Shown: positions 1 through 6,093 of the stretch, piece after piece
Layout of the letters: each line of letters starts with the position of its first letter
Position numbering within the stretch: the stretch's first letter is position 1
From: Armatimonadota bacterium
GTDB lineage: Bacteria; Sysuimicrobiota; Sysuimicrobiia; Sysuimicrobiales; Humicultoraceae
Assembly: GCA_016199305.1 (NCBI GenBank)
Contig: JACQGZ010000004.1
Span: 1-6,581 of the forward strand
Direction: 5' to 3'
DNA length: 6,581 nt
The notes under the pieces: generated by a model
The model's database searches: none
What the model was told of the DNA's origin: nothing
The model's input: the letters and a program-made list of their open reading frames with translations, nothing else
Program-made: the position numbers and the translations under genes

Positions 1-97
1 CCGGGCGCCGGATGTCGTCCACAAACATCCCGCGGCCGGTGAGCAGCCGGGGATCTTCGTTGCGAGGGATGCGCTCGCCGAACCAGCGCGTCGGCAT
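1..97 (-). CDS. Molybdopterin dehydrogenase large subunit (CoxL / xanthine dehydrogenase family), N-terminal fragment
   Basis: Only the first 32 complete codons lie in the window; the gene continues beyond base 1. Translation from the ATG at 97-95 gives MPTRWFGERIPRNEDP, then RLLTGRGMFVDDI. This matches the N-terminal signature of molybdenum-binding large subunits of the aerobic CO dehydrogenase / xanthine dehydrogenase family (G-x-x-I/V-P-R-x-E-D-x-R-L-L-T-G-x-G-x-F/Y-V-D-D). Family members are cytoplasmic hydroxylases that pair with FAD and [2Fe-2S] subunits, which are not visible here. The fragment ends before the active-site loop, so CO oxidation cannot be told from hydroxylation of purines, aldehydes or N-heterocycles. 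No good Shine-Dalgarno sequence precedes the ATG; instead a 13-base inverted repeat ends eight bases upstream. The exported-protein gene at 187-768 lies upstream on the same strand with an 89-base gap, so co-transcription is possible. Confidence 0.8.
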   Translation of the reverse strand, partial: MPTRWFGERIPRNEDPRLLTGRGMFVDDIRRP

Positions 98-104
98 GAG
101 ACTA

Positions 105-117
105 ATGCGATTCGCAT
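105..117. repeat. Short perfect inverted repeat upstream of the molybdoenzyme gene
   Basis: ATGCGA-T-TCGCAT is a 13-base inverted repeat with perfect six-base arms. It lies in the 89-base spacer between the exported-protein gene and the molybdoenzyme gene, seven bases before the ATG at 97. It could be an operator or a small hairpin near the translation start. No regulator family is recognised from the motif, so the role is inference. Confidence 0.35.
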
Positions 118-186
118 CGCTGGCAGTGCTCTCCTTCGTACCGCGAAGACCGTCTGTCCCTGGTTCCTGCAGGTGGGTGTTGAGCG

Positions 187-768
187 CTAGGGCTGCCGGA
201 CCGGCGGCAGGTCTCCCGGTTTGAAGATCCCGATCTGAAAGATGCGCCCGATCAGCACCGTCTGGCTCGGGTCGTTGACGACGCCGAACTGCAGCCCGAG
301 CGCCGGGTAGCGGATGAGAATGACCTTCTCCTTCGGGTACTCCCATCGTTTGTACGTTTTGCCGTAGACCTCCTCGGCTTTGGTGAACCGATCGAGGAGG
401 CGGACGCCTTTGTCCGTGAGGTACTTGCCGTTGGCCCCGAAGGCGCTGATGACGCGGGTGGCCTTCGTCTGGGCGTTGAGGGAGAGCCAGATCCCCTCGG
501 CGCGCCATTCGTAGAGGATGATCTTCTCCTCCTTGAACTCCTCGCGCTTGTAGACCGTGCCGATCGCGTCGATGATCTGATTGACCGTCATGGCGAGCCG
601 GAGCGGCCCGACCCGCTGGCCGGGCACGATGACCCCGTCGCCGAGCACCAGGACGCCCGGGGAGGGCTCGGGCCGTTCTCCCGGCCCGGCCCAGACCGGC
701 AGCGCGCTCACGATCAGGAGCAGGCTCAGTAGAGCGGCACGCACGCGCATCACCTCAAGGAAGAGCAT
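187..768 (-). CDS. Small exported protein of unknown function with an internal duplication
   Basis: The 193-residue product is not a family I recognise. The N-terminus reads as a signal peptide: Arg-8 and Arg-10, a hydrophobic core at about 11-23 and a likely cleavage after PVWA at 24-27, so the mature protein should lie outside the cytoplasmic membrane. A segment reading PGQRVGPLRLAMTVNQI at 49-65 resembles the short lead-in seen in many small exported proteins with a 'G-L-R-L-G-M-T' pattern. Two related halves follow, roughly 70-111 and 136-180. Each starts G-x-x-Y-K-R, continues with a K/E-rich turn and EK-(I/V)-IL, and ends in hydrophobic strands. I chose the ATG at 768 because GAGGTG lies six bases before it. 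The ATG at 750 gives a cleaner signal peptide, but GAGGTG then abuts the start codon. A GTG at 837 is also in frame but would overlap the divergent asparaginase control region. Confidence 0.75.
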   Translation of the reverse strand: MLFLEVMRVRAALLSLLLIVSALPVWAGPGERPEPSPGVLVLGDGVIVPGQRVGPLRLAMTVNQIIDAIGTVYKREEFKEEKIILYEWRAEGIWLSLNAQTKATRVISAFGANGKYLTDKGVRLLDRFTKAEEVYGKTYKRWEYPKEKVILIRYPALGLQFGVVNDPSQTVLIGRIFQIGIFKPGDLPPVRQP

Positions 769-795
769 TCGCGGCACCTCAAGGAGAAGTATTCG
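748..795 (-). repeat. 24-base tandem duplication over the translation start
   Basis: Two adjacent 24-base units occupy 795-772 and 771-748 on the minus strand, with 19 of 24 positions identical (18 of the first 21). Both contain CTTGAGGTG, a good Shine-Dalgarno match. Read in the frame of the exported-protein gene they encode RILLLEVP and RMLFLEVM. The ATG used as start at 768 falls where the upstream copy has ATA. A second in-frame ATG at 750 closes the downstream copy. Confidence 0.8.
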
Positions 796-853
796 TCTCG
801 CGCAGAATTTTCCCCCGACCCGGCGTGATCGAACCACGCGGGCCCAAAGCGGG

Positions 854-859
854 AGGAGG
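854..859 (+). promoter_or_regulatory. Ribosome binding site that sets the asparaginase start
   Basis: AGGAGG lies seven bases before the GTG at 867, within a longer purine run (851-860). It favours this start over the in-frame GTG at 825, which would add 14 residues ahead of the conserved first beta strand. Confidence 0.75.
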
Positions 860-866
860 GGCGACG

Positions 867-1838
867 GTGAAGCGCATCGTTCTGATCGCCACAGGGGGCA
901 CGATTTCCACGCGGGACGTCGACGGGAGCGGGGCGCGTCCCATCCTCCGTCCGGACGATCTCCTCAGCGCCATCCCCGGGCTGGATCAGGTGGCGGCGGT
1001 CGAGCCGCAGGAGTTCGACTTCATCCCCGGCGCGTACATGACCGCAGAGAAGATGGCGCAGTTGAGCCGGCGCGTGAGCGAGACCCTGGGCCGCCCCGAC
1101 GTGGAGGGTGTCGTCATCACCCACGGCACCGATACCCTGGAGGAGACGGCCTACTTCCTGTTCCTTACCGTCGCCTCCGAGAAGCCGGTGATCGTGACGG
1201 GGGCGATGCGCAATGCCTCCCAGATTGGTTTCGATGGCTACCGCAACCTCTACGACGCCGTGCGCACCGCGGCGGCCGACGGGGCCCGGGGGCTGGGCCC
1301 GCTGGTCGTGCTGAATGAGGAGATTCACGCGGCGCGCTGGGTGACCAAGACCAATGGCCAGAAGGAGGACACCTTCCGCTCGCCGGCGGCCGGGCCCGTG
1401 GGCGTCGCCTACGGCGACCGCATCGCCTTCTTCATGCGCCCGCCCCCGCGCCGGGTCTTGGAGCCGCGCATTGACCCTGGGGTGGACCTGATCCGACTGT
1501 GGGCCGGCTGCGACGATCGGTTCATCCGCGCCAGCCTGGCGCACGGGGCGCGCGGCATCGTCCTCGAGACCTTCGGCGGCGGCCGTGTCCCGCCGGCGCT
1601 CCTGCCGGCGATTGATGACGCCCAGGCCCGCGGAGTGATCGTTGCCGCCACGACGCGCTGCCTGACCGGCGGCATGTGGGACATGTATGGCTACGAGGGC
1701 GCCTTTCGGGACCTCCAGCGGCGAGGCGTGCTCTTCGCCCAGGATCTTCCCGGACATAAGGCCCGCCTGGCGCTGGCGGTGGCGCTGGGCAACGGCCTTC
1801 CCCGGGAGCAGGTGCGGGCTCTCTTGGGGGCTAGCTGA
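867..1838 (+). CDS. L-asparaginase (L-asparagine amidohydrolase)
   Basis: This 323-residue protein belongs to the bacterial asparaginase/glutaminase family, which hydrolyses L-asparagine to aspartate and ammonia through a threonine nucleophile. Both signature blocks are present: ATGGTIS at 8-14 with nucleophile Thr-12, and THGTDTLEETAYF at 85-97 with Thr-88 and Asp-89. The catalytic lysine is expected at Lys-161 in RWVTKTN, and a family-typical VTGAMR occurs at 110-115. The start at GTG 867 puts a beta strand directly at the N-terminus, as in the family, with no signal peptide, so a cytoplasmic enzyme is likely. Length is normal. The loop after the nucleophile has no tyrosine: the first Tyr is residue 57, whereas the well-studied E. 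coli periplasmic enzyme has one about 13 residues after its Thr. Glutaminase or another amidase activity therefore cannot be excluded. The gene stands alone and ends 18 bases from the convergent SDR gene. Confidence 0.92.
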   Translation: MKRIVLIATGGTISTRDVDGSGARPILRPDDLLSAIPGLDQVAAVEPQEFDFIPGAYMTAEKMAQLSRRVSETLGRPDVEGVVITHGTDTLEETAYFLFLTVASEKPVIVTGAMRNASQIGFDGYRNLYDAVRTAAADGARGLGPLVVLNEEIHAARWVTKTNGQKEDTFRSPAAGPVGVAYGDRIAFFMRPPPRRVLEPRIDPGVDLIRLWAGCDDRFIRASLAHGARGIVLETFGGGRVPPALLPAIDDAQARGVIVAATTRCLTGGMWDMYGYEGAFRDLQRRGVLFAQDLPGHKARLALAVALGNGLPREQVRALLGAS

Positions 1839-1856
1839 ACGCTCCGGCCCCGCGCG

Positions 1857-2648
1857 TCAGCCGCCCCGCCCCTCCCGTGGCTGCGCCCGGCTCCGACGTT
1901 GATAGGCGAAGAACCGATCGGCCACGGCCGGGAGCGTCCGCCCGAGGGCAATGAGCGGCCGGTACCAGCCGGGGACGACGACCTCCGGTCGCGGATCGCG
2001 CAGCAGACGGACGACCGCGTCGGCGACCACAGAGGGTGGCGCCAGCCAGCGCGGCGGCACACCGCGGATCATCGGCGTGGCAATCCACCCCGGCAGGACG
2101 GCGCTGACCGCGATGCCGTCGGCCGCCACGGCGCGCCGCAGCGCCTCGCAGAACGCGAGCACGGCGGCTTTCGTCACCCCGTAGATGGAGCCCGGCGCCA
2201 TGATCCGCCCGGCCACCGAGGAGACGGCGATGATGTGCCCCTCCCGCTGCGCCTGCATCGCCGGCACCACCGCGCGGGCGCAGCGGACAACTCCAAGCAG
2301 GTTGACCTCGACGATGTCGGTAACGGCCGCATCGGGGAGCCGCAGCACCGAGCCGCCGCCGATGCCAGCATTGGCCACCAGCACGTCGATCCGGCCCCAC
2401 GCCGCCGTGGCGGCTGAGGCCATCTGCTCGATCGCCACCGGGTCGCGCACGTCGGTCGGCACCACCAGGGCCTCACCGCCGGCATCGCGCACACGGGCGG
2501 CAACCTGTTCGAGGAGAACGGCCCGCCGGGCCGCCAGCACGATGCGCATGCCTTCCCGACCAAGCCGTGCTGCGATTGAGGCTCCGATGCCGCTACTGGC
2601 TCCGGTCACGATCGCAACCCGCGAGGCCAGTCGGTCCCATCCCGTCAT
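1857..2648 (-). CDS. Short-chain dehydrogenase/reductase (classical SDR)
   Basis: The 263-residue product is a full-length classical SDR, an NAD(P)H-dependent oxidoreductase of the cytoplasm with a Rossmann fold. Visible motifs, numbered from the ATG at 2648, are the cofactor loop TGASSGIG at 15-22, the adenine-side DV at 66-67, NAG at 93-95 and the complete catalytic tetrad Asn-116, Ser-143, Tyr-156 and Lys-160 (YGVTK). PGWIATPM follows the catalytic helix. AARR at 39-42 ends the second strand, and an Arg there usually goes with NADP(H) preference; this is an inference. The C-terminal tail, with WYRPLIALGRTLP, resembles SDRs acting on bulky hydrophobic or keto-acyl substrates, but the substrate cannot be named. 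The Shine-Dalgarno is weak (GTGAGA). The start was chosen because it sits just before the first strand and because the upstream extension looks non-coding. The gene is divergent from the exported-protein gene at 2722 across 73 bases. Confidence 0.9.
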   Translation of the reverse strand: MTGWDRLASRVAIVTGASSGIGASIAARLGREGMRIVLAARRAVLLEQVAARVRDAGGEALVVPTDVRDPVAIEQMASAATAAWGRIDVLVANAGIGGGSVLRLPDAAVTDIVEVNLLGVVRCARAVVPAMQAQREGHIIAVSSVAGRIMAPGSIYGVTKAAVLAFCEALRRAVAADGIAVSAVLPGWIATPMIRGVPPRWLAPPSVVADAVVRLLRDPRPEVVVPGWYRPLIALGRTLPAVADRFFAYQRRSRAQPREGRGG

Positions 2649-2721
2649 CGCCGTCTCACTGCCCACAGTAGCACGCGGGTGTGGCAGGGATCCTGCGGGA
2701 TGCCGGCCAAGCCTGTGTGGG

Positions 2722-3213
2722 ATGGCAGCATCCGGGCGTTTCCTCGTGCAGACCGCGATCGTGATCCTCGCGGCCGCCAGTCTGCCCGTCCCGCGGCTGA
2801 TCGCCGCCGCCCCGGCGACGCCAGCACCACCGCTGCCGGAGTGCCGGCAGACGAGCAGCGCCGAGCGGCCCAAAGCGACGACAGACGATCTGGCGAATTG
2901 CCTCTTTGAGCGGCTCGGCGGGGGCCGGATCCGGGTCACGGCGGCCTATACCTATGCGTCCTCCCTCGGCCGCCAGAACATCTTTCTGGGCGTTGACGTC
3001 CTGGCTGCAGGAAATCGTCTGAAATGGTTCGGTTACCGCCCGGCGCCGATCACCCCCAGCAGCGGGACCGCCTCGATTGAGGTCGTCTTTGGTCTGAACA
3101 ACCCGCCCACGCGCACCCTGATCACCGATCAGATCGAACTCTTCATGTACATCGGCGGGGGACAGATCTTCTTCCGCAAGCTGTTCAACCTCAGGCTGGA
3201 GTGGCAGCTCTAG
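2722..3213 (+). CDS. Exported hypothetical protein, beta-rich C-terminal part
   Basis: I do not recognise this 163-residue protein. From the ATG at 2722 it has Arg-6, a hydrophobic stretch at 7-21 and an AAA-rich cleavage region around 28-32, then a Pro/Ala linker, so export is likely. Two cysteines, Cys-41 and Cys-60, flank a polar segment (about 42-59) and could form a disulfide outside the cytoplasm. Residues from about 68 alternate short hydrophobic strands and turns (RIRVTAAYTYASS, NIFLGVDVLAAG, ASIEVVFGL, IELFMYIGGGQIFF), suggesting a compact beta sandwich or barrel. The end, LFNLRLEWQL, is a final strand. No enzyme motif is visible. The Shine-Dalgarno is poor (GTGTGGG directly before the ATG), so the exact start is uncertain. 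The next gene begins 17 bases after the stop, so the two probably form one transcription unit. Confidence 0.7.
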   Translation: MAASGRFLVQTAIVILAAASLPVPRLIAAAPATPAPPLPECRQTSSAERPKATTDDLANCLFERLGGGRIRVTAAYTYASSLGRQNIFLGVDVLAAGNRLKWFGYRPAPITPSSGTASIEVVFGLNNPPTRTLITDQIELFMYIGGGQIFFRKLFNLRLEWQL

Positions 3214-3218
3214 CGGAC

Positions 3219-3224
3219 GGGAGG
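3219..3224 (+). promoter_or_regulatory. Ribosome binding site that sets the start of the small membrane protein
   Basis: GGGAGG lies six bases before the GTG at 3231. It favours that codon over the in-frame GTG at 3201, which would overlap the upstream gene and give a polar extension before the first membrane segment. Confidence 0.7.
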
Positions 3225-3230
3225 CGGTCC

Positions 3231-3578
3231 GTGTCACGGATCTCGGTGGGCATCGTCGTTGCCCTTGGGCTGGTGGGGCTGATCGTCGTCGTCAGCGCCG
3301 CCGTGCAGATCGTGCTCGTCCAGGCGCGCGCCCCAGCGTCACCCGCGCTCGCCCCGGCGCCGCTCCCGGCCGGTGAGGGGGTCGCCACCGCCGCGGTTGC
3401 CCTGACCCCCAATGCCCTCCTCTTGGGAACGATGATCCGATCCGTCATGCCGGCGATTATCAGCATCGTCCTGCTGATCCCTTCCTCGATCGTCGCGCTC
3501 TCCCGGGATCGTGCGCCCGAGCATCAACGCTGGGCCACGGCTGCCATCAGTAGCATCCTCACCTACTGGTTGAGATAG
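3231..3578 (+). CDS. Small membrane protein with two predicted transmembrane segments
   Basis: This 115-residue protein is not a recognised family. Residues 4-30 form a long hydrophobic helix rich in Val, Ile and Leu. Residues 32-60 are an Ala/Pro-rich linker, and 61-90 form a second hydrophobic segment containing one arginine (Arg-70) and two prolines. The end is polar and charged (SRDRAPEHQRW) before an amphipathic-looking tail ending in YWLR. With Arg-3 before the first helix and the charged tail after the second, both ends are likely cytoplasmic with the linker outside; this topology is inference. It follows the exported-protein gene by 17 bases and has its own good ribosome binding site, so the two products may act together at the envelope. 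Its TAG stop directly abuts the stop codon of the convergent pdxA-like gene. Confidence 0.7.
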   Translation: MSRISVGIVVALGLVGLIVVVSAAVQIVLVQARAPASPALAPAPLPAGEGVATAAVALTPNALLLGTMIRSVMPAIISIVLLIPSSIVALSRDRAPEHQRWATAAISSILTYWLR

Positions 3579-4616
3579 CTAGACGCTGTCGCTCTGCAGC
3601 CGCTGCGCCACTAGTCGTTCCGCGACGGTCAGCGCCTGGCGCATGGGGCCCGGATCGGCGATCCCTTTCCCGGCGATGTCTAGCGCGGTGCCGTGCGAGG
3701 GCGTCGTGAGAACAAATGGGTAACCCACACCCACAGAAACCCCACGCTCGAAACCGATCAACTTGGTAGCTATCTGCGCCTGATCGTGGTACATCACCAC
3801 CACCACATCCAGGTGACCGGCCCGGGCTAGGCGGAAGATGTGGTCGGCGGGATAGGGTCCTGAGACGGCGATGCCTTCCTTCGCGGCGGCGGTGACGGCG
3901 GGCGCGATCACGCGCCCCTCCTCGTCACCCAGCATGCCGCCTTCGCCCGTGTGCGGGTTGAGCGCGGCCACCCCGATCCGGGGGATGACCTTGCCGCGGG
4001 TGTCGTCCAACCCACCTGCCGCCGCCTTGCCGGCGCCAGCCGAGATCCGATGGGCCAGGCGTATCGTCCGCAGCACCCGCTCGGTGGTGATGAGCGAGGG
4101 GATCTCCCGAAAGGGGACGTGTGCCGTCACTCGCGCCACCCAGAGCAGGTCGCCGCCCCCCGGGTGAGGGATGACGTTCACCTCATCGTAATCTGTCACT
4201 CCGGCCAGGGAGGCGCACAGGTCGTACTCATCGCGGATGCGATATCCAGCGCGGATGATCGCCTCCTTGTTGAGCGGGGCAAACACCACCGCATCGGCGG
4301 CGCCGTCGAGGGCCAGGCGCACCGCCTGCTCCAACCACCGGGCCGCCGCCCCCCCGGCGGCCGGGCTCATCCGGCCGACTTCCCAGCGTTCCTCCGTTGG
4401 CAGATCGAGGAACGGAATCCCCTCGGGGCTGATCGGCTCCGGGCGCCGTGCCGGCCGCACCGCGGCGGTGACGCCCACGGTCTCCCCGGCGCGCCGCCAC
4501 ACCGCGGCGTCGCCGATGAGTAGCACCTCCGATGCGGACCATCCCGGCAGCGCCTGGGCCAGCACTTCCGGCCCGATCCCCGACGGATCACCCATCGCCA
4601 CCGCCAGCCGCGCCAC
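3579..4616 (-). CDS. PdxA-family NAD-dependent dehydrogenase
   Basis: This 345-residue protein belongs to the 4-hydroxythreonine-4-phosphate dehydrogenase family: cytoplasmic, metal- and NAD-dependent oxidative decarboxylases. The conserved blocks are in order: MGDPSGIGPEV at 8-18, PLNKEAI at 114-120, TAHVPFREIP at 164-173, NPHTGEGG at 220-227, MYHDQ at 275-279 and SHGTALDIAGKG at 307-318. The three metal-binding histidines are His-166, His-222 and His-277. Two features depart from canonical PdxA of vitamin B6 synthesis. An extra Gly/Ala-rich segment lies between about 192 and 211, and HDQAQIATKL with SHGTA replaces the usual HDQGLPVLK and DHGTA. These are closer to what I recall of PdxA2-type catabolic paralogues (sugar-acid or dihydrodiol oxidation), so a B6 role is not assumed. 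GTG 4616 was chosen for its strong GGAGG. The gene is divergent from the MmgE/PrpD gene, which supports a catabolic role. Confidence 0.88.
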   Translation of the reverse strand: MARLAVAMGDPSGIGPEVLAQALPGWSASEVLLIGDAAVWRRAGETVGVTAAVRPARRPEPISPEGIPFLDLPTEERWEVGRMSPAAGGAAARWLEQAVRLALDGAADAVVFAPLNKEAIIRAGYRIRDEYDLCASLAGVTDYDEVNVIPHPGGGDLLWVARVTAHVPFREIPSLITTERVLRTIRLAHRISAGAGKAAAGGLDDTRGKVIPRIGVAALNPHTGEGGMLGDEEGRVIAPAVTAAAKEGIAVSGPYPADHIFRLARAGHLDVVVVMYHDQAQIATKLIGFERGVSVGVGYPFVLTTPSHGTALDIAGKGIADPGPMRQALTVAERLVAQRLQSDSV

Positions 4617-4623
4617 TCCGCCA

Positions 4624-4628
4624 CCTCC
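4624..4628 (-). promoter_or_regulatory. Ribosome binding site that sets the pdxA-like start
   Basis: On the minus strand GGAGG precedes the GTG at 4616 by seven bases. It places the start eight codons before the conserved GDPSGIG block and argues against the in-frame ATG at 4673, which lies in the TTGTCTACAA repeat. Confidence 0.75.
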
Positions 4629-4672
4629 GGCAGGAGTCTTCCTCGGTCCCGTCCAAGCCCCTGGAGACCACA

Positions 4673-4682
4673 TTGTCTACAA
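4673..4682. promoter_or_regulatory. Putative GntR/FCD-type operator between two divergent genes
   Basis: TTGTCTACAA is an inverted repeat, TTGT-N2-ACAA, sitting in the 94-base spacer between the pdxA-like start (4616) and the MmgE/PrpD start (4711). It is AT-rich against a very GC-rich background. The pattern T-x-GT-N2-AC-x-A is characteristic of operators of GntR-family regulators of the FadR/FCD type, which often control catabolic genes for organic acids. Its position would let one regulator control both divergent genes. No regulator gene is in the window, so the assignment is inference from motif and placement. Confidence 0.45.
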
Positions 4683-4710
4683 CGGGACCGATTCCCTGGG
4701 GGCCGCCCGC

Positions 4711-6093
4711 GTGTCTGTGACCGAGGCGATTGCCCGCTTCGCCCTCGAGACCCGCGAGATTCCAGATGAGGTTCGCACCCTCGCCACCAACCATCTGGTG
4801 GACGGGGTCGCCGTGATGCTGGCGGGCGCGACGGAGGAGAGCGGGACGATCGTCCGCGCCCACCTCCGCGACCTGGGCGGCCGGCCGCAGGCCGCCGTCC
4901 TGGGGTCGTCGCTGCGCGCGCCCCTCCAGTCCGCCGCCTGGGCCAACGGCACCGCCGGGCACGCCATGGACTACGACGACACCCAGCTGGCCACGGACCC
5001 GCAGAGCGTCTACGGACTGCTGACCCACCCCACCGTCCCCGTCCTGGCGGCCGCGCTGGCCGCGGCGGAGGCGCAGGTCGCCTCGGGCGCCGCCCTCCTC
5101 GACGCGTACATCATCGGGGTGGAGGTGGCCTGCCGCACCGCGGACGCGATCCACCCCCGCCACTACGGCGACGGGTTCCACTCCACGGGAACTCTCGGCG
5201 GGTTCGGGGCCGCGGCCGCCGTGGCCCGCCTCTCCGGCTGCGACCTCGACCAGACGCTGCGCGCCTTCGGCCTGGTCGCCAGCATGAGCGCCGGCCTGCG
5301 GGAGAACTTCGGCACGATGACCAAGCCCTTCCACGCCGGCCGCGCCGCCGAGGGAGGCGTGCTGGCCGTGCTGCTGGCGCGGCGGGGATGGACGGCGGCC
5401 CGGGATATCCTGGAGGCCAGGCGCGGCTTCTACCGCGCCGCCGCCGGCGGCTTCAACCCCGCCAGGATCGAGGGGCAACTGGGCCGACCGTACTTCTTTC
5501 TGGAGCCGGGGATTTCGATCAAACCCTATCCGTCGGGATCGCTCACCCACCCGGCCCAGGACGTGCTGCTCGGGCTGGTCCGCCAGCACGACCTGCGCCC
5601 CGAGCAGATCGAGCGCATCGACGTCGGCGTGAACTCCCACGTGCCCAACGCGCTGATCCACACCCGGCCGACGACCGCCCTGGAGGGCAAATTCAGCCTG
5701 CAGTTCGCGATGGCCATCGGCGTGCTGGAGCGGCGGGCGGGGATCGCCCAGTTCGTGGACGCGAAGGTGCGCGACCCGCGGACGCGTGCGATGATGGAGC
5801 GGGTGCAGGTGCACGTGGATCCCGCCATCGAGGCCCTCGGCTACAATGAGATGCGCATGACCGTGGAGATCACGCTGCGCGATGGGCGCCGCCTCTCCGG
5901 CCGCGCCGATGCGGCCAGGGGGCATCCCCGCACGCCGATGTCGCGCGCGGACCTGCGCGAAAAGTTCATGGACTGCGCCACCCTGGTCATACCGGCCGCC
6001 CAGGCGGAGACGGCTCTGGAGCGCCTCTGGAGCGTCCGTCAGGTCGAGCGCGTCCCCGACCTCATGCCGCTGTTGGTGGGCAGCGCGCCATGA
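4711..6093 (+). CDS. MmgE/PrpD family protein (2-methylcitrate dehydratase / aconitate decarboxylase type)
   Basis: This 460-residue protein is a full-length MmgE/PrpD member. Characterised relatives dehydrate 2-methylcitrate or decarboxylate cis-aconitate in the cytoplasm; many paralogues have unknown substrates. Visible signatures, numbered from GTG 4711, are ANGTAGHAMDYDDT at 78-91, HPTVPVLAAALAAAEA at 106-121, GFHSTGTLGGFGAAAA at 155-170, TMTKPFHAGRAAEGG at 202-216 and ISIKPYPSGSLTHP at 268-281. Asp-90, His-106, His-157, Lys-205 and Lys-271 fall where the family keeps its active-site polar residues, so the enzyme looks intact. The methylcitrate-cycle partners PrpB and PrpC are absent, so propionate catabolism is not supported and I give no symbol. 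Start choice is moderately uncertain: GTG 4711 and GTG 4717 both fit the family N-terminus and neither has a strong Shine-Dalgarno. Its stop overlaps the next start (ATGA), indicating an operon. Confidence 0.9.
   Translation: MSVTEAIARFALETREIPDEVRTLATNHLVDGVAVMLAGATEESGTIVRAHLRDLGGRPQAAVLGSSLRAPLQSAAWANGTAGHAMDYDDTQLATDPQSVYGLLTHPTVPVLAAALAAAEAQVASGAALLDAYIIGVEVACRTADAIHPRHYGDGFHSTGTLGGFGAAAAVARLSGCDLDQTLRAFGLVASMSAGLRENFGTMTKPFHAGRAAEGGVLAVLLARRGWTAARDILEARRGFYRAAAGGFNPARIEGQLGRPYFFLEPGISIKPYPSGSLTHPAQDVLLGLVRQHDLRPEQIERIDVGVNSHVPNALIHTRPTTALEGKFSLQFAMAIGVLERRAGIAQFVDAKVRDPRTRAMMERVQVHVDPAIEALGYNEMRMTVEITLRDGRRLSGRADAARGHPRTPMSRADLREKFMDCATLVIPAAQAETALERLWSVRQVERVPDLMPLLVGSAP

Noticed and set aside
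193..210. Hairpin CTGCCG / CGGCAG at the end of the exported-protein gene as a terminator
   Set aside because: The stem lies inside the coding region before the stop codon and is not followed by a T-run on the minus strand.
12..224. Plus-strand 70-codon open frame at the left edge
   Set aside because: It is antisense to the clear CoxL-type N-terminus (bases 1-97), and its product is Ser/Arg-rich with no features.
822..835. tRNA-like T-loop (GGTTCGATCACGCC on the minus strand)
   Set aside because: No acceptor, D or anticodon arms can be found around it, so it is a chance match.
750..1757. Long open frame on the minus strand opposite the asparaginase gene
   Set aside because: Its product is rich in Gly, Arg, His and Ala with no recognisable motif, and it lies opposite a gene with full family signatures; it is a by-product of high GC.
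2684..2696. Small hairpin GCAGG-GAT-CCTGC between the divergent SDR and exported-protein genes
   Set aside because: Five-base arms with a three-base loop are expected by chance in GC-rich DNA, and the motif matches no operator family I know.
4237..4710. Upstream open extension of the MmgE/PrpD frame
   Set aside because: It runs antisense through the conserved pdxA-like gene and has no family similarity; the family N-terminus begins at the GTG near 4711.
4588..5925. 445-codon open frame on the minus strand opposite the MmgE/PrpD gene
   Set aside because: Low-complexity composition rich in Gly, His, Val and Arg, no motifs, and fully antisense to a well-supported gene.
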